DNA of 64,000 bases from Phytophthora hibernalis (Eukaryota; Oomycota; Peronosporomycetes; Peronosporales; Peronosporaceae), in contig JAAKBF010000027.1 in the NCBI GenBank assembly GCA_012656075.1, forward strand, positions 186,001 to 250,000, in the 5' to 3' direction. The translations under genes were made by a program, and so were the position numbers. Below the pieces are notes generated by a model. That model did no database searches. It was not told the DNA's origin and saw only the letters and a list, made by a program, of their open reading frames with translations. This document shows, one piece after another, positions 45,091-55,995 of this stretch (within the stretch, counting starts at the first letter, position 1; every line of letters begins with the position of its first letter).

Positions 45091-48000
45091 TTACTTCGCG
45101 ACTTGGGTGGGAGGAGTATCCTCTTCCTCGTCAGCGTTGCTTGCAACTGGATGCTCAGGTGCAGGCATCTTCTCGTCTTCGTCGGCCACCTCGGCCTCGT
45201 GCTGTTCGGCCTCTTCCCTCGTGAGGAGTCGCCCAGATAGTAAATAGAAGAAAAGATCGAAGCGTCGTCTTGGCAACGCGGTCGCACTCATGTCCAGGGG
45301 CAGGCCTCTGACGACGTGCCGGATGAACATCCAGCACACGTAGACACCACAGCTGAAGGCATCGAACTGGATCGGATTGTTCTGGGCGACGACGTCGTAC
45401 GCTTGGAGTTCAGAAATCTTGAGATGTTGCGCGATCGCATTAACGGCCTTGATGTACACCGCCTGGCTCAGCGGATCGTAGTAGAATTTCCGCTGCGCAC
45501 TCACCACCACCACCACATAGCACCAGTGGGCGTTGTGGAAGTTCAGGGGAGTAACACGCACTCCACTCCCTCCTCAGCCACTTGTTGGAACACCCGGTCT
45601 TGAATCTCTCTGGAAACAGGCGCAGCTTTAGAACTTCTTGTCCTAGTCTTGCTCGGTACTGCATCCTGGAACCCCGCAAACCGGCACGAAGGGAAGTCAT
45701 GTGTAAGGCGCACACAGAGAGCCCTAATTGACGCATCCGAGAGCCATGTGGGCGGAATCGCCCTATAGAGCATCGAGAACGTGAAGTCTGGAAGCGGAGG
45801 AAGACCGTCGATCAGCTTGTACGGATACGTGTCCAGCACTTGAGCCGCAACTTGGTTCGCCACATCGTGATACTTAGCCGGAAGTGCAGGAACGCCTTCA
45901 ACCGTGAGCCACTTGTGCAGGTCCAGACCAAGCTGCACTACACCCTTCAGATTCTGGATGCGCACAAAGGTCTCGATCTGCTCCCGAGAATAGTTCCCCA
46001 CATCCTTGATGACCACAGTTTCGACTTGATCTTTCTGCGCGCCTGTTAGCGTCTCTTGCGAGTCATCAACCTCAAAGGCGCTCGCTGACGTGTTAGCAAC
46101 AGGGAGGACCTTCATGCAGGCGTCCAGAAGCTTGGGGGCAGCAGGTAGAACGGATCCATGGTCATCACCGGGCTCTTCAACATCCGAAGCTTGGGTTTCT
46201 TGCTTTCCGCAGCGCAGAACTTCACTATAACTCCTGACAACCGGCGCTGCGTATCCATAAGAGAAGGCATCTCCCGGGCCATGGCATCCGCTAGAGCGCG
46301 CAACGTTACTTCCCCAGCTTGTTGGCGGCCTTGCTCCGCCTGCTGATACCACTTCCTATCCGATTTGTCGCCAGCTTGTATGACTGCCTTGGATTTGCGT
46401 GGAGCTCCGACCTTCTTCGCCTTGGAATTCAGCCGAATGGTTGGTGCTGCTTGATCCATAGGCTCTCGGACTACTCCACCCGGGATCGGCACCTTCTCCT
46501 CCATTTCGTCTTCGTCTGGAAGGTTTTCGCTGTCGTCTGAACTCAGGTCAAACTCCTCCTTCGCGTCCTCATCTAGCTGTCGATCATTTTTCGCATCGTC
46601 ATGGTGTCGGCGTGAGACAGCAGAGGCGCTATTAGCAGCGTTGTCGGCGCCAGACGAAGTCGACATCTTCCGTTGGCGCACATTGCGCCAATTTGTCATC
46701 AACATTTCCAGCATGTCATCAAATTCATCTTCGTTCTCGATATCAGCCATTTCCGAGCAAATTAAGTGCGTCGCTCGGGCTGCGGCTCGGTACCGCTGGG
46801 CGGACGTACGCCTTTCAGTCAGGCGAGTCTTCTTTCCATCCTTAGGATAGGACTCGTACGTGAATTGCTTCACCCTTTAGAGGCTGCGGGAGGAATCCGT
46901 CCACCTGAACAAAGCATGGACAAATCATAGACAACAATCATGGGTCAGATCATGATCTAATCATGAAAAATCCTGGAAGATACTGCGTACCTCACGTCAA
47001 TGCTCATCCAGGGGATGATAGGACCCGCACACGCGAACGCTTGCGGAACGCCATCGCGTGGCGGCACGGGAGCTTCATTGTCAGGCTGAACTCACAGTCG
47101 CAGGCCCAGTTGTCAAATCTCAGTCGATGTGTCTTCGGCGCGCCCTGTATCACCACTTGATCCTGATGTTCACCGCACAGAGTGAACGCGTATCTCTCAG
47201 CATTCGCGACCGCACTTGAATACTCGACCGCTATATTCTCAGCGATGAAGGGAGAGGTAAATCTCAACACGTTGGACATTTCCTCGTCGTAACTGGATTT
47301 ACGAACCGCCCGATCCTGGTGAGGCGGTAAGTGTACTCCTTCTCCATGCGTCTGTCATACGCAACGATAGCCTTCACGCAACCAGCCATGCTCATGTTCC
47401 CGTCGACGTCGCCCTTCAACTTTCCGAAGAAATTCTCGAGCCTGTTGTTCGTGTGATTCTTGAAGTGCGGAAGCATGGCACGGCGGTACAGCACCCAACG
47501 GTCTTGACTCTCATCCCAGTTTCTCTCGAAGTAAAGGAAGAAATCATGAAGACCAACTCGATCGCAAATGCCTTCGAAAGTCGCATGAGCTAGCGTGTAT
47601 TTCTCTTCACTGTCCGCATACACCATGGCGTGGACGGCTGACTAGCATCGTCCGACGATATTTTACTGTAGTCGGGCTTCGCACGCTTCTCCTTGAGATA
47701 CTTGATCACGTGGAAGTGACACACTAACACGCGAGCCTTGGGAAGTTCGACTCCAAGACCTTGATCTCGTTAAGGTCCTTGTCGACGACAATAACGCGCA
47801 GTTGATCAATGCAACCTTTTGGAGTGGGTCCATGTGCCAGTCGCCGTTCGCCTCCAACAGCGATTGCTGGACTACAGCGCCCTCTCCAAACTCATTCATC
47901 GTCATAAACGTAAGCAACTGGTAATCGTATCTGAAAGAAGCACCAAAAATCGTGGGTCAGAATAGGATTAATCATGGAATAATCATGGACGCTACAGAAA

Positions 48001-49099
48001 CTCACCTATTCGTCTTATGGCTGCAATCCACCAACAGCAACTCACTGAACCTTCCGTAGATGGCGCAGTCGCCAGCGAAAGGACACCCGTCTCCCCAGCG
48101 GGAGTTTCTGCAACCGACGAAACATTTTCTGGATCAGCGGCAGCGAAAGCTGCGATCTCCCGGCCTGTGGCGTCGTTGTCGTCGGCCATCGAAATTGAGG
48201 AAGCATGGCCGCGAACCATGTCATCCACGTCGACTTGGATCACGTTCGGGTCGTGTTCGAGCAAGTAGTCGTAGATATTGGACCTCTTCGCGCCGACAGC
48301 CAGCACACCTTCGACCCTCGCGCCAACCAACGGATTCACCACGCCCCGAGAACTTGGATACATCGCGAAGCTTGCAGTCGACACCTCGTGGTTGTGTACA
48401 AACCGATCGTTCTTCACTTGAAGCTCCATACGCTCCAGGTTCCACTGCACTCGAAACCGGAAGGGCAGTTGGTCAGCCGGATGTGCTGTCGTGGACGGCT
48501 GCCTGTCCCCGAGATTTGCGCTTCTTCCAGCCGTGTGTACAGATGTACACACGGCTGTACGGGTCCAAACCTTCCGGAACCAACTGGGACGCATCTCCGC
48601 CTCTCTTTGTCTTGGACAGCCGCTTGTTCTGCTCCGCACGACTAAAGGTCTCTTGCACCACCAGCACCTGCTTCGTGGTCGCGCAGTAGGTCTTCAAGCA
48701 TGCCTGCCAGGCTTCCCAGCTCGTGTGGTAGATGCCCGGAGGTTCAATCGCAACCTGCACGCCACCGGTTGTGTAGGCACCCGCCCTGTCATCTTGTGCG
48801 CCGTCACCGCCAGTCCCCATGTCGTCACCAGATGTGTCTGCATCCGCCCGGTCAGGTTGCGCGCCGTCACAGCCAGTCTCTACGTCGTCACCAGATGTGT
48901 CTGCACCCGCCTGGTCACCTTGCGCGCCGTCACCGCCAGTCCCCACGTCGTCGTCCTCCATTTCGTCCTCCTCGGAAGACGCGGGAGCGCCACGCAGGAC
49001 GTCGGAGATGCCTGGACCTCGCCGCGGCCATGGACGTGCTGGAGCCGCTGCCGCTGTACCTCCTCCTTTTACCGCGCGGTCCGCCGCTTCCTCGGTCAT
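45091..49099 (-). CDS. MULE transposase with a C-terminal Ulp1-like (C48) cysteine protease domain
   Basis: Read from the ATG at 49099. After an acidic repeat region, a FAR1/MULE-like DNA-binding segment follows (YHTSWEAWQACLKTYC, RVYICTHGWKKRKSRG). The transposase core has LLLVDCSHKTNR (first Asp, about 48005-48040), VVDKDLNEIKVLE and CHFHVIKYLKEK (about 47800-47690), and NNRLENFFGKLKGDVD (Glu, about 47460-47410). A SWIM finger is at about 47120-47060 (CDCEFSLTMKLPCRHAM). Past a short intron (about 46990-46910) the post-SWIM helical part continues (46873-46112), then WLSDASIRALCVRLTHDFPS and the protease triad. His is in NAHWCYVVVV (about 45525), Asp in YYDPLSQ (about 45475), and Gln/Cys in QFDAFSCGVYVCWM (Cys codon at about 45349). 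Introns with GTGAGT...TTTCAG are visible (e.g. about 48000-47930). Several frame changes remain, so I cannot prove one continuous reading. Terminal repeats were not found. Confidence 0.7.
48764..48952. repeat. 63-bp tandem repeat, three copies
   Basis: Units start at 48764, 48827 and 48890. On the minus strand each encodes 21 residues of the form DDxGTGGDGAQxDxAxAxTxG, in frame inside the acidic N-terminal linker of the MULE-Ulp1 gene. Confidence 0.9.
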
Positions 49100-49602
49100 C
49101 TTGTCTTGTCTGGTCTGGATGGCAAAATGGCAGTGCCAACCGTTTCATCCTCGATCGGAAATATCCGAATCGTAAATAGGCGAACTGGTGGTGGTAAGGA
49201 AAACAATAAATTACAATCATGGACCAAGCATGTTTTGAAATCATGTGTGTTTTCATGACTGAAATCATGGCCTCCAACGGTTCCGAAATTTTTTTGGCCA
49301 GTTTCACACTTTTGAAGGGGCACCCGTACGAGTCTTGCGCATGTGAGGCCTCTACAAACTTCAAGTGATGGAAAAAAACAATCCGTAAAAACACGTGTAC
49401 CCACTGCCGGTTTTCGCAAAAGTGGTTTTAATCACCCCAAAACTCTACAAGTTGAAGTACGGTGCTTTAGAAATGCTCGGAGCCCGTCTACAGTAGCTTT
49501 CAGCCCTAATGGCTGAAAGAACTTGTCTACACAATGCCCTTATAGTCCCTACTTCATGTGGCCCACTTATTTTGCGCCGGACCAGTTATCCATTCGCCAA
49601 TC
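49100..49602. other. Intergenic region between the MULE-Ulp1 gene and the RPAP2-like gene
   Basis: Non-coding. AATCATG motifs occur at about 49215, 49238 and 49264, on the 5' side of the transposase gene. CTTTCAGCCCTAATGGCTGAAAG at 49496-49518 is a short perfect hairpin stem with a 5-nt loop and may mark an element end. Confidence 0.45.
49590..49602 (+). promoter_or_regulatory. Inr-like motif at the RPAP2-like gene
   Basis: CCATTCGCCAATC resembles the oomycete initiator TCATTYBNCAWTTT in most positions. It abuts the first ATG (49603), which would leave almost no leader. This may mean translation starts at the next in-frame ATG (49648, MATLLAP). Confidence 0.4.
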
Positions 49603-51531
49603 ATGACGAGCGTCCATGGCTCGAGCGTCCACGAGGCCTTCGCGCTCATGGCGACGCTGTTGGCGCCGCGCGTGCCCGTGCGGTACCTGGAGATGAGTGG
49701 GCAGCTGCTGCAGCGTCGACAGATGGAGGATGTCTTCGAGGAGCGCGCAGCGGCTGATCGCTGTGCCTTCCCAGTCTGTGAGAACCTGTTGCTCAAGTGC
49801 GTCATCCTTTTATCTGCCAATCAAATGGTCTTAAATAGAGTTTCCACCAATCTAATCGCGGAGATGATCTTATGGAGCAGATCGACAGGCAAGTTCCGAG
49901 TCTCCTTGGCTCGCAAAGAGATCTACGAGGCTCATTACGAGCGTCAATTCTGCTCCCAACTGTGTCTCAAGGTCTCAAGTCGCTGCTGCTGCAATTTCAA
50001 GCCCCAACTTACCACCAAAGTGGAGTTTCATTCCGAGCTAAATCCTGACCTCTGTGCTGCTGTTCTTGACTGCAGAAAGCTCGGGTAGTGCTGTCCAGAC
50101 TGGCCCACAAGCCTCCACAGCTCGTGCCTTCTCTGGTTGAAGTTTTGGCACTGACAAGCCCAATCCTTTGGACTACGAGGACGACGACAAACAGACCAAA
50201 CCTGTCGAGACTTCAGTTAGATACCAGGCAGAGCCGCTGCCCAAGGCCAAGGCAGTGTGGGCCAAAACTCAGGATCTGGGTGTTGTCGAGCGGAAGCACT
50301 CGACTGCGAACGCCATGTCTGTGGGTGTCCCACCAGCGCTGGAAACAAAAACGTCATCGCAATTGAAGGAGAATGAGGCGCCCGCACCCCCAGACAGAAT
50401 CTTTCCGACAACGGAGCATGCTATGCTTATTGAAGGTTACGTCTTCCCATCACATAAGCGGAAGTTGGCGAAGAAGGTGGAGAAGCTGGTAAAAAAGCCA
50501 GGAGAAGGACGACGACGAAGACGACATTGTGGTTAGTGACAGTGACGAAAGTGATGCGGATGCTAGTGATGTTTCTTCGGCGGGAAGTTTCGATATCTCA
50601 GATTTTGATGATGAAGAAGTGGTGACACTGAATGATCTTCCGCTGTTCAGCCATCTATGGGGGTTGTTTTCGAACTGGATCACTCACGAGACTACGTTGC
50701 TGGTGGCTAGGCTGCCACTGCCAGCCAAGGAAGAGGAGAAGGAGGATGTGGATCCTTTCATTGCAGGCCCAGAAAAGGAAGATGCCGACGCCGCACGCCG
50801 GCGTGCTCGTCAAATTCGAGTAGAGCGGTGGAATTCTCTCTCGTTGATGCTGCGTCGCCCACTACCTCAAGTGGCGCTTAAGCTAAAGCTTGCTAGCGAT
50901 CGATTTTCGAACCATCGCATTGACACGATCACAGAAACGTTTACGCTGCGTGATGCCATTAACACTCGGAATGTCCAGCAGGTACGATCCTATCAGATAT
51001 ATCGATGGCTCTCAGATTTTAACGAGCTGTGTGTATGTTAGTGGACGTGTGTCGCAACAATCCTGATGCTTGTAGCATACGACATTAAGCCTAAAGATCT
51101 AGCTGAGGGTGATCGCAGGTGAGTAAGGCGTTAAACGTATGGGTCTGCATTTACAGAGAATAACATCCTCTTGTTCCTTGCTGTAGTGAGCAAGTTAAAG
51201 AACTGACAAAGCTGGATACGTCGGAGCTCCAGCAGTTGTTGAACCTGTTCTACGAGGTGCGAAATGATAGCGATGTTGCTGTCGATACGGATGTGGCTCC
51301 TGTACCTGAGGATGATTCAAACAAAAGGATGTTGCCAAGGAGGGATCGGGTGATAACAAACCTCTGACGTTCTGTCGCAAGTGCCGTCGAGCAAAGAGCA
51401 AGTGCATTTGCCAGAATCGTGCTCAAGTCCCTAAAGACGAAGACTTTTCGACTACCCAATTACAAGAATTGATGCAAGAGGCACTTGTGCTACGGGACGA
51501 GTACGACGAATTGCTGCAGCCGGACGATTAG
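49603..51531 (+). CDS. RPAP2/Rtr1-like RNA polymerase II CTD phosphatase
   Basis: Rtr1/RPAP2 proteins remove phosphate from the Pol II CTD and assist nuclear import of Pol II. Proposed exons are 49603-49796, 49878-49971, 50076-50981, 51042-51118 and 51187-51531 (about 538 residues after allowing for indels). The diagnostic zinc-binding region is split by intron 1: RYLEMSGQLLQRRQMEDVFEER, then CAFPVCENLL. After the join come GKFRVSLARKEIYEAHYERQFCSQLCLK, matching the RTR1 C-x4-C...C-x3-C pattern. A disordered acidic linker follows, then LFSHLWGLFSNWIT, the helical block seen in RPAP2. The end has FCRKCRRAKSKCIC, a Cys cluster I cannot assign. Frame breaks occur near 50150 (G run), 50491 (A run) and 51320 (A run). 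With these three changes the summed length is divisible by three. Confidence 0.8.
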
Positions 51532-51730
51532 CAGCATGATGTGAATTTGATGGCGGTCATTGTACCCGTTGTGCAGTCTTAGTGAAGCCTTCACTACCTG
51601 TCACACGGATTTAGCGACCAATCTGACGTATCACCGATGATACCATTTTCCTGTTTCAGTGTGCCCAATTGACAAGGTTTGTATGCTTTGACGTGTATTT
51701 GATTCGTTTTTTTCTCCGTAGGTTTATCAT

Positions 51731-52641
51731 CTACAGAGTGAACTTGTCGTTGCCGTCCTCGTCGCAGATACCGAAGTGCGCCTCGAAGACCGTGTCGGTG
51801 CGCGACGGCAGATCGAACATCTGGAAGTAGTGGCTGCGCGACGCGTCCAGGTTTTCGGCAGCCACGTCATGTAGTCCGAGTAGAACTGCTCAGCACCCGC
51901 GACGGAGCCCGTGTTGCCGTCGGACGTTCCGGCGCTGGGCCAGCCTGTTTCGGTGATGGCGAGTTTGTCAGCCAGACCCGGGAAGCGCGACTCGGTGTCG
52001 CTGCCCTGCAACTCTGTCCACTCGTCCGACACGAGTGTGATGGCGTCGGCCACAGCGGTATTGGCCGTGAAGACGGGCTGAGTGTTGACACCCACAACGT
52101 CGCAGGCGGTGAAGAGGTCGGCGAGGCCCGAGATGGCGCTATAGCGGGACGAATCCAGCATCTCCGTGTTGCGTTGAACGGTGCCGACGTGAACATTGGG
52201 CAGAGCCTCCTGCAGCTGCGTGATGTAGGTGAGCATCTCGGACGGCACCGTGTCGACGGACGCAAGGTTCTCGTTGCCGGCGAAGATCTGGATGACGCTG
52301 GCGGATCCGTTGGAGAGTCCTCCGGCCGAGATGGCGGCCGTGACGTAGTCAGCCGTGGCGCTCGGGTCGTCGTTGTCGAAGGGCACACCCAACGAGACGT
52401 TGAGGCCCTGCGCGATGGCGAGCGTGGCCATGTCGGCGGAGCCGTACGTGGTGACGTAGGTTCGCACGAGGCCGAAGCCCTTCTCCTTGATGGACTGAAA
52501 GTCGGCGGAGATAGTGGTCTCGGTGACCGAGTCGACATGGTCCGGGTCGTAGCAGACGCCTCCGGTGGAGGTGGCAGTGGCGATGTTTGCCGTGGAGATC
52601 ATTGCGAAAGTGGTGGCAGCGATGAACGAGAAGACCTTCAT
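51731..52641 (-). CDS. Secreted GH17 glucan endo-1,3-beta-glucosidase (left arm copy)
   Basis: A signal peptide (MKVFSFIAATTFAMISTANI) is followed by GGVCYDPDH. The acid/base region is FAGNENLAS and the nucleophile region AITETGWPSAG. The C-terminus is SHYFQMFDLPSRT, then DNxF-like end residues. There is no Ser/Thr stalk or membrane helix, so this form is released, unlike the GH17 at 10012. The sequence is one base short: near 51860 the reading changes frame at TGGCT where the right-arm copy has TGGGCT. With that base it is a 303-residue protein ending at 51731. The gene lies in an inverted duplication and is about 99% identical to the copy at 57109 in the parts I compared. Confidence 0.88.
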
Positions 52642-53475
52642 AGTTGTTGGTGGTGAAGTGGTGTTTGGTGTTCGGAGCTGCTGGTGCTAGAACGTGTTGC
52701 TGCGTGTAAGCTGCTTACGGCGGTGTGCTCGACGATGTAAGTTGTGGAATGAGAGCTGGAGTGAGGCGTGCTGCATTTTCAGCGACGCATTGACAAGTTG
52801 CCGTGCAGCATGGCTCCTGAAGATCGAGCGAGGGGAGGCGTGTATGACACCGTCGCCAGACGGTAAATGTCATGTGGCAGATGGTAAATGTCAAGTCCGT
52901 GACTATCGTAACACAACGTCTTGTGCTGAGTCTCCCAGTGAGAGGATAGCCAGGGATGGCGCGTGTGGTGACGACCGAGCTGAAGTGAGTCGCGCATTGC
53001 AACGATGGTGGCTCGCGTCATGGAGTGTGAAGCCTTATTATATCCGGGGCGTCCGCGCATGCTACTTACTACCAGTAGTAGATCCGAAAATCCAATGCTA
53101 CAATGCTGCATCGACTACAGAAATACCGTACCGGTATATGCAGGCGTTGTGTTGGGTCTCCAAGACTGGCGTGTTGGTGCAGTATCGTTCGGTTGTGAAG
53201 GCGTTTACCTGGTCACAGGTCGAGTTGGAGGTTCGCCTTAGATGTACTTCGGAAGTATTATGTAACGGGTTTCATTGCAGCGGCCTTTGGTGCGAGTTTG
53301 AGGCCGGTGCGAAGTAGATTAGGCCGCGTCCAGCTGGATGCACGTTGCTTGGCGTCGGGATTGATTTTCACAGCGATCGATGTGGCAGGAGACTTTCGGG
53401 TCGTGCTGGTCGGTTTGTGATTTGCATTAGATGCCAACAGCCCGATAGAGCATTTTGGTGCCTCCAAGCGAGAGC
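51731..53475. repeat. Left arm of an inverted duplication
   Basis: This segment is nearly identical, in reverse orientation, to 56275-57707 plus 63554-63870. It contains the GH17 gene and about 830 bp of its upstream sequence. Similarity fades just beyond about 53475, where the spacer with TRM112 and GNL3 begins. On the other side it stops right after the GH17 stop codon. In the upstream part only a handful of substitutions separate the arms. Confidence 0.85.
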
Positions 53476-53609
53476 TGTGGGGATAGCAACGTAGAAGACA
53501 GCGGATCGAGGAGTACGTACCTCAAAGCATCGACACCGTACAAAAGTTTTCCATCCGAGAAAAGTGTGGGGTTCATCCAATACATTAAACCATACAAAGT
53601 TGTCGGCGC

Positions 53610-54228
53610 TCACAGTTCGTCCTCTTCAAGCAGCATATTGGGCACGGCGTTCGTGACCGGGTAGCTGCGTCCGCAGTTTTTGCACATGAGTTCCCCTCCA
53701 CGATGTTGGTCTGCAAAAAGACCCACCTTGTCAATCATGGACCCAAAACACCCACCCATTGTAAAACCCAGACTAAAACGTACGTCGAAGATGACGCGGT
53801 GGATCGTCTTGAGCAGCTCGTCTTGCTCCGACAGGTCGGTGGGGATCTGCTCGGGCAGCACAGGCACTTCTGGGTGGTTGAGCTCTTTGGTGGTGAAGGC
53901 CAGAGCCGCGTAGTCGATGGAGTTCATGATGTGCAGCATGAAGCTCTTGCTGAACTGCGTCTCTAGCACCACGACACCGTCCATCTCCTCCGGCACAATC
54001 TGCAGCAGCAAACGTTTAGTGTCTTAATACTAACACCATTGACACATCAAAGTCACGTGACGTACGCGCAGAGGAAAATTGAGTGGGCGGGCGCCAACGT
54101 CGCGTCCGGCCGTGTCGGCACACGCCTGCAATGCAGAAACCCCTTCAGAACCAATGACAACCTCCAATTCCTATTGCAGCCAGCACCTTGACGTTGCACA
54201 CGAGCATGTTGTGGGTCAGCAGACGCAT
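53610..54228 (-). CDS. TRM112: TRM112-like methyltransferase activator subunit
   Basis: Trm112 is a small zinc protein that activates several methyltransferases acting on tRNA, 18S rRNA and eRF1. Exons are 54228-54187, 54125-54066, 53999-53784 and 53710-53610 (about 139 residues), with three GT-AG introns of 61-73 nt. The start MRLLTHNMLVCNVK is the classic N-terminus. NFPLRI follows, then VVVLETQFSKSFML, and the C-terminal zinc-ribbon half LMCKNCGRSYPVTNAVPNMLLEED. The N-terminal Cys of copy one (LVCNVK) may complete the site. Exon 4 is one base short: four Gs near 53696 where five would keep the frame. It is divergent from GNL3, with 238 bp between the start codons. Confidence 0.9.
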
Positions 54229-54466
54229 CGTTCAGGTCCAATAGGTTAGTTATGCTGTGAAAGCCAAAAATAATAGACCTGCTTTTCCGCCAATCCAATC
54301 CACGCGCGCCTTTTCGCCAATCCGCGCCGCGCAATAGAACGACTGGAGCGGACGCCCAAGCCCAACGGTTGTCAACTGAAGTTGCATCCCAAAGCTCAAG
54401 TAGAGCTCTTCTGCTGGTCTTGTAGCCTAGTAACCTACTGAAGTAACACCCACACACAGAGCTAAG

Positions 54467-55995
54467 ATGGTCAAGAAGAAAGGAAAGTCCAAGCGGATGT
54501 CGCTGCACAAGAAGTACAAGATCGCGCGTAAGGTGCGCGAGCACAAGCGGCAGGAGCGCAAGGCCGACAAGCTGAGTCAGCACAAGAAGAAGAAGGACGC
54601 GGGTATCCCCAACAACTGGCCCTTCAAGGAGGAGCTGCTACTGCAGGTGGAGCAGGCGCGACTGGCAGAGATCGACGCCCAACGACAGGCGCAGCAGCAG
54701 CGTCGCGAGGACAAGAAGCAGGCCAAACTGCAGGCCAGACTGCAGCGCTCCAGTGACGCGCTGCCCGTCACCCCGCTCAGCGTCGAGATGCAGGCCCAGA
54801 AGGACCTCAAGCACGCTGTGCAGAGCGCCGACCTGGTGCTCGTGGTGCTGGACGCGCGCGACCCACAGGGCTCCCGCTCGCTGTCTCTGGAGGACGGACT
54901 CGTGGCCAAGGGCCAGAAGCAGGTGCTGCTCGTGCTCAACAAGGTGGACCAAGTGTCAGTCGAGACAGCGCAGAAGTGGGTGGCCTATCTACGTCGCTTC
55001 CACCCGACCATCCCCGTGCGTGCACTGGACGCCAAGATCTCGGACGGCGCCAAGAAGACGCGGCAGGAGAAGGGCCACAAAGCGCTCTACGACCGCCAAC
55101 AGGAGATCAGTGGCATGCGCGACAACGGAGACGTGCAACCGCTGCGCGTCTTCTTGACGAGCTGGCCGATAAGGCAGATAAGCCGCTTAGCGTGGCTGTT
55201 GTGGGCTACCCGAACGTCGGCAAGAGCACGCTCATCAACTCGATCAAGCGCAAGCAGGTGGCCAACGTGTCGAACATCCCGCTGTCCACCAAGACGGCGC
55301 AGGTAGTGCACTACGGAGAGAAGATCACGCTCGTGGACTGCCCGGCACTGACCCGGAGTACAGCGACGAGTCGTCCGCCATCATGCGCCACGGCTTCGCT
55401 GGCGTCTTTGTGGAGGACCCTGTGCCTGTGGTCAAGAGCGTGATTGAGCGTGGTGACGCCATGAACCTCATGCAGACGCTGCAGATCCCCGTGTTCCGGG
55501 ACCACGAAGAGTTCCTCTCGAAGCTGGCCATCAAGCGCAACATGCTGCGTAAGGGCGGTGACCCGGACATCCTCATGGTGGCGCGGACCTTCCTGCAGAA
55601 CTTGGGCAAAGGGGTGTACAGCCCGTCGTGCCTGCCACCGGCCAAGTCCAAATCGCGATTTGAGCTGCCGGCCTGGTTTAAGAAGCTGGATCTGGCCAAG
55701 GTGAGACGATTATTTTCCTTGCATAAAGTTGGTATCGTTGTCATTGGACTAACATTTTTTACATGTACAGCTTTCTGACGCCGAGACGCTGCTTTACAGC
55801 TCCAATCCGACCGGTCACAAGCGTGTGCTCACTTTCAAGTCGACACCTGTGTCGCATGCTGCTGGCGATACGACCGAGTACGACCTCGTCATGGGTGAGC
55901 TACCGGAGAACGACGGTCTCACATCGGAAGACGAAGACGAGGGTGACGATGCCGATATGGGCGAGGAGGAAGAGATGGATGACGGCGAGGAATAA
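54467..55995 (+). CDS. Nucleostemin-like nucleolar GTPase (GNL3/Grn1 family)
   Basis: A ribosome biogenesis GTPase with circularly permuted G motifs. Exons are 54467-55700 and 55771-55995, about 486 residues. The N-terminus is very basic (KKKGKSKRMSLHKKYKIARK), which is the GN3L_Grn1 domain and nucleolar signal. A coiled coil rich in Gln and Arg follows. G4 is NKVD (about 54940), G1 is GYPNVGKST (about 55205), then the G2-like PLSTKTAQ and the G3 strand VDCPG. The tail is acidic (DEDEGDD...EEEEMDDGEE). Two single-base gaps break the frame: one near 55150 and one at 55347, inside the G3 motif. Exon 1 length plus these two bases is a whole number of codons. It shares an upstream region with TRM112, which is also linked to ribosome production. 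Confidence 0.9.

Noticed and set aside
52694..53317. A 207-codon open frame, repeated nearly unchanged at 56433-57056
   Set aside because: Its apparent conservation only reflects the recent inverted duplication. It lies antisense to GH17 upstream sequence and has no motif or codon signal.
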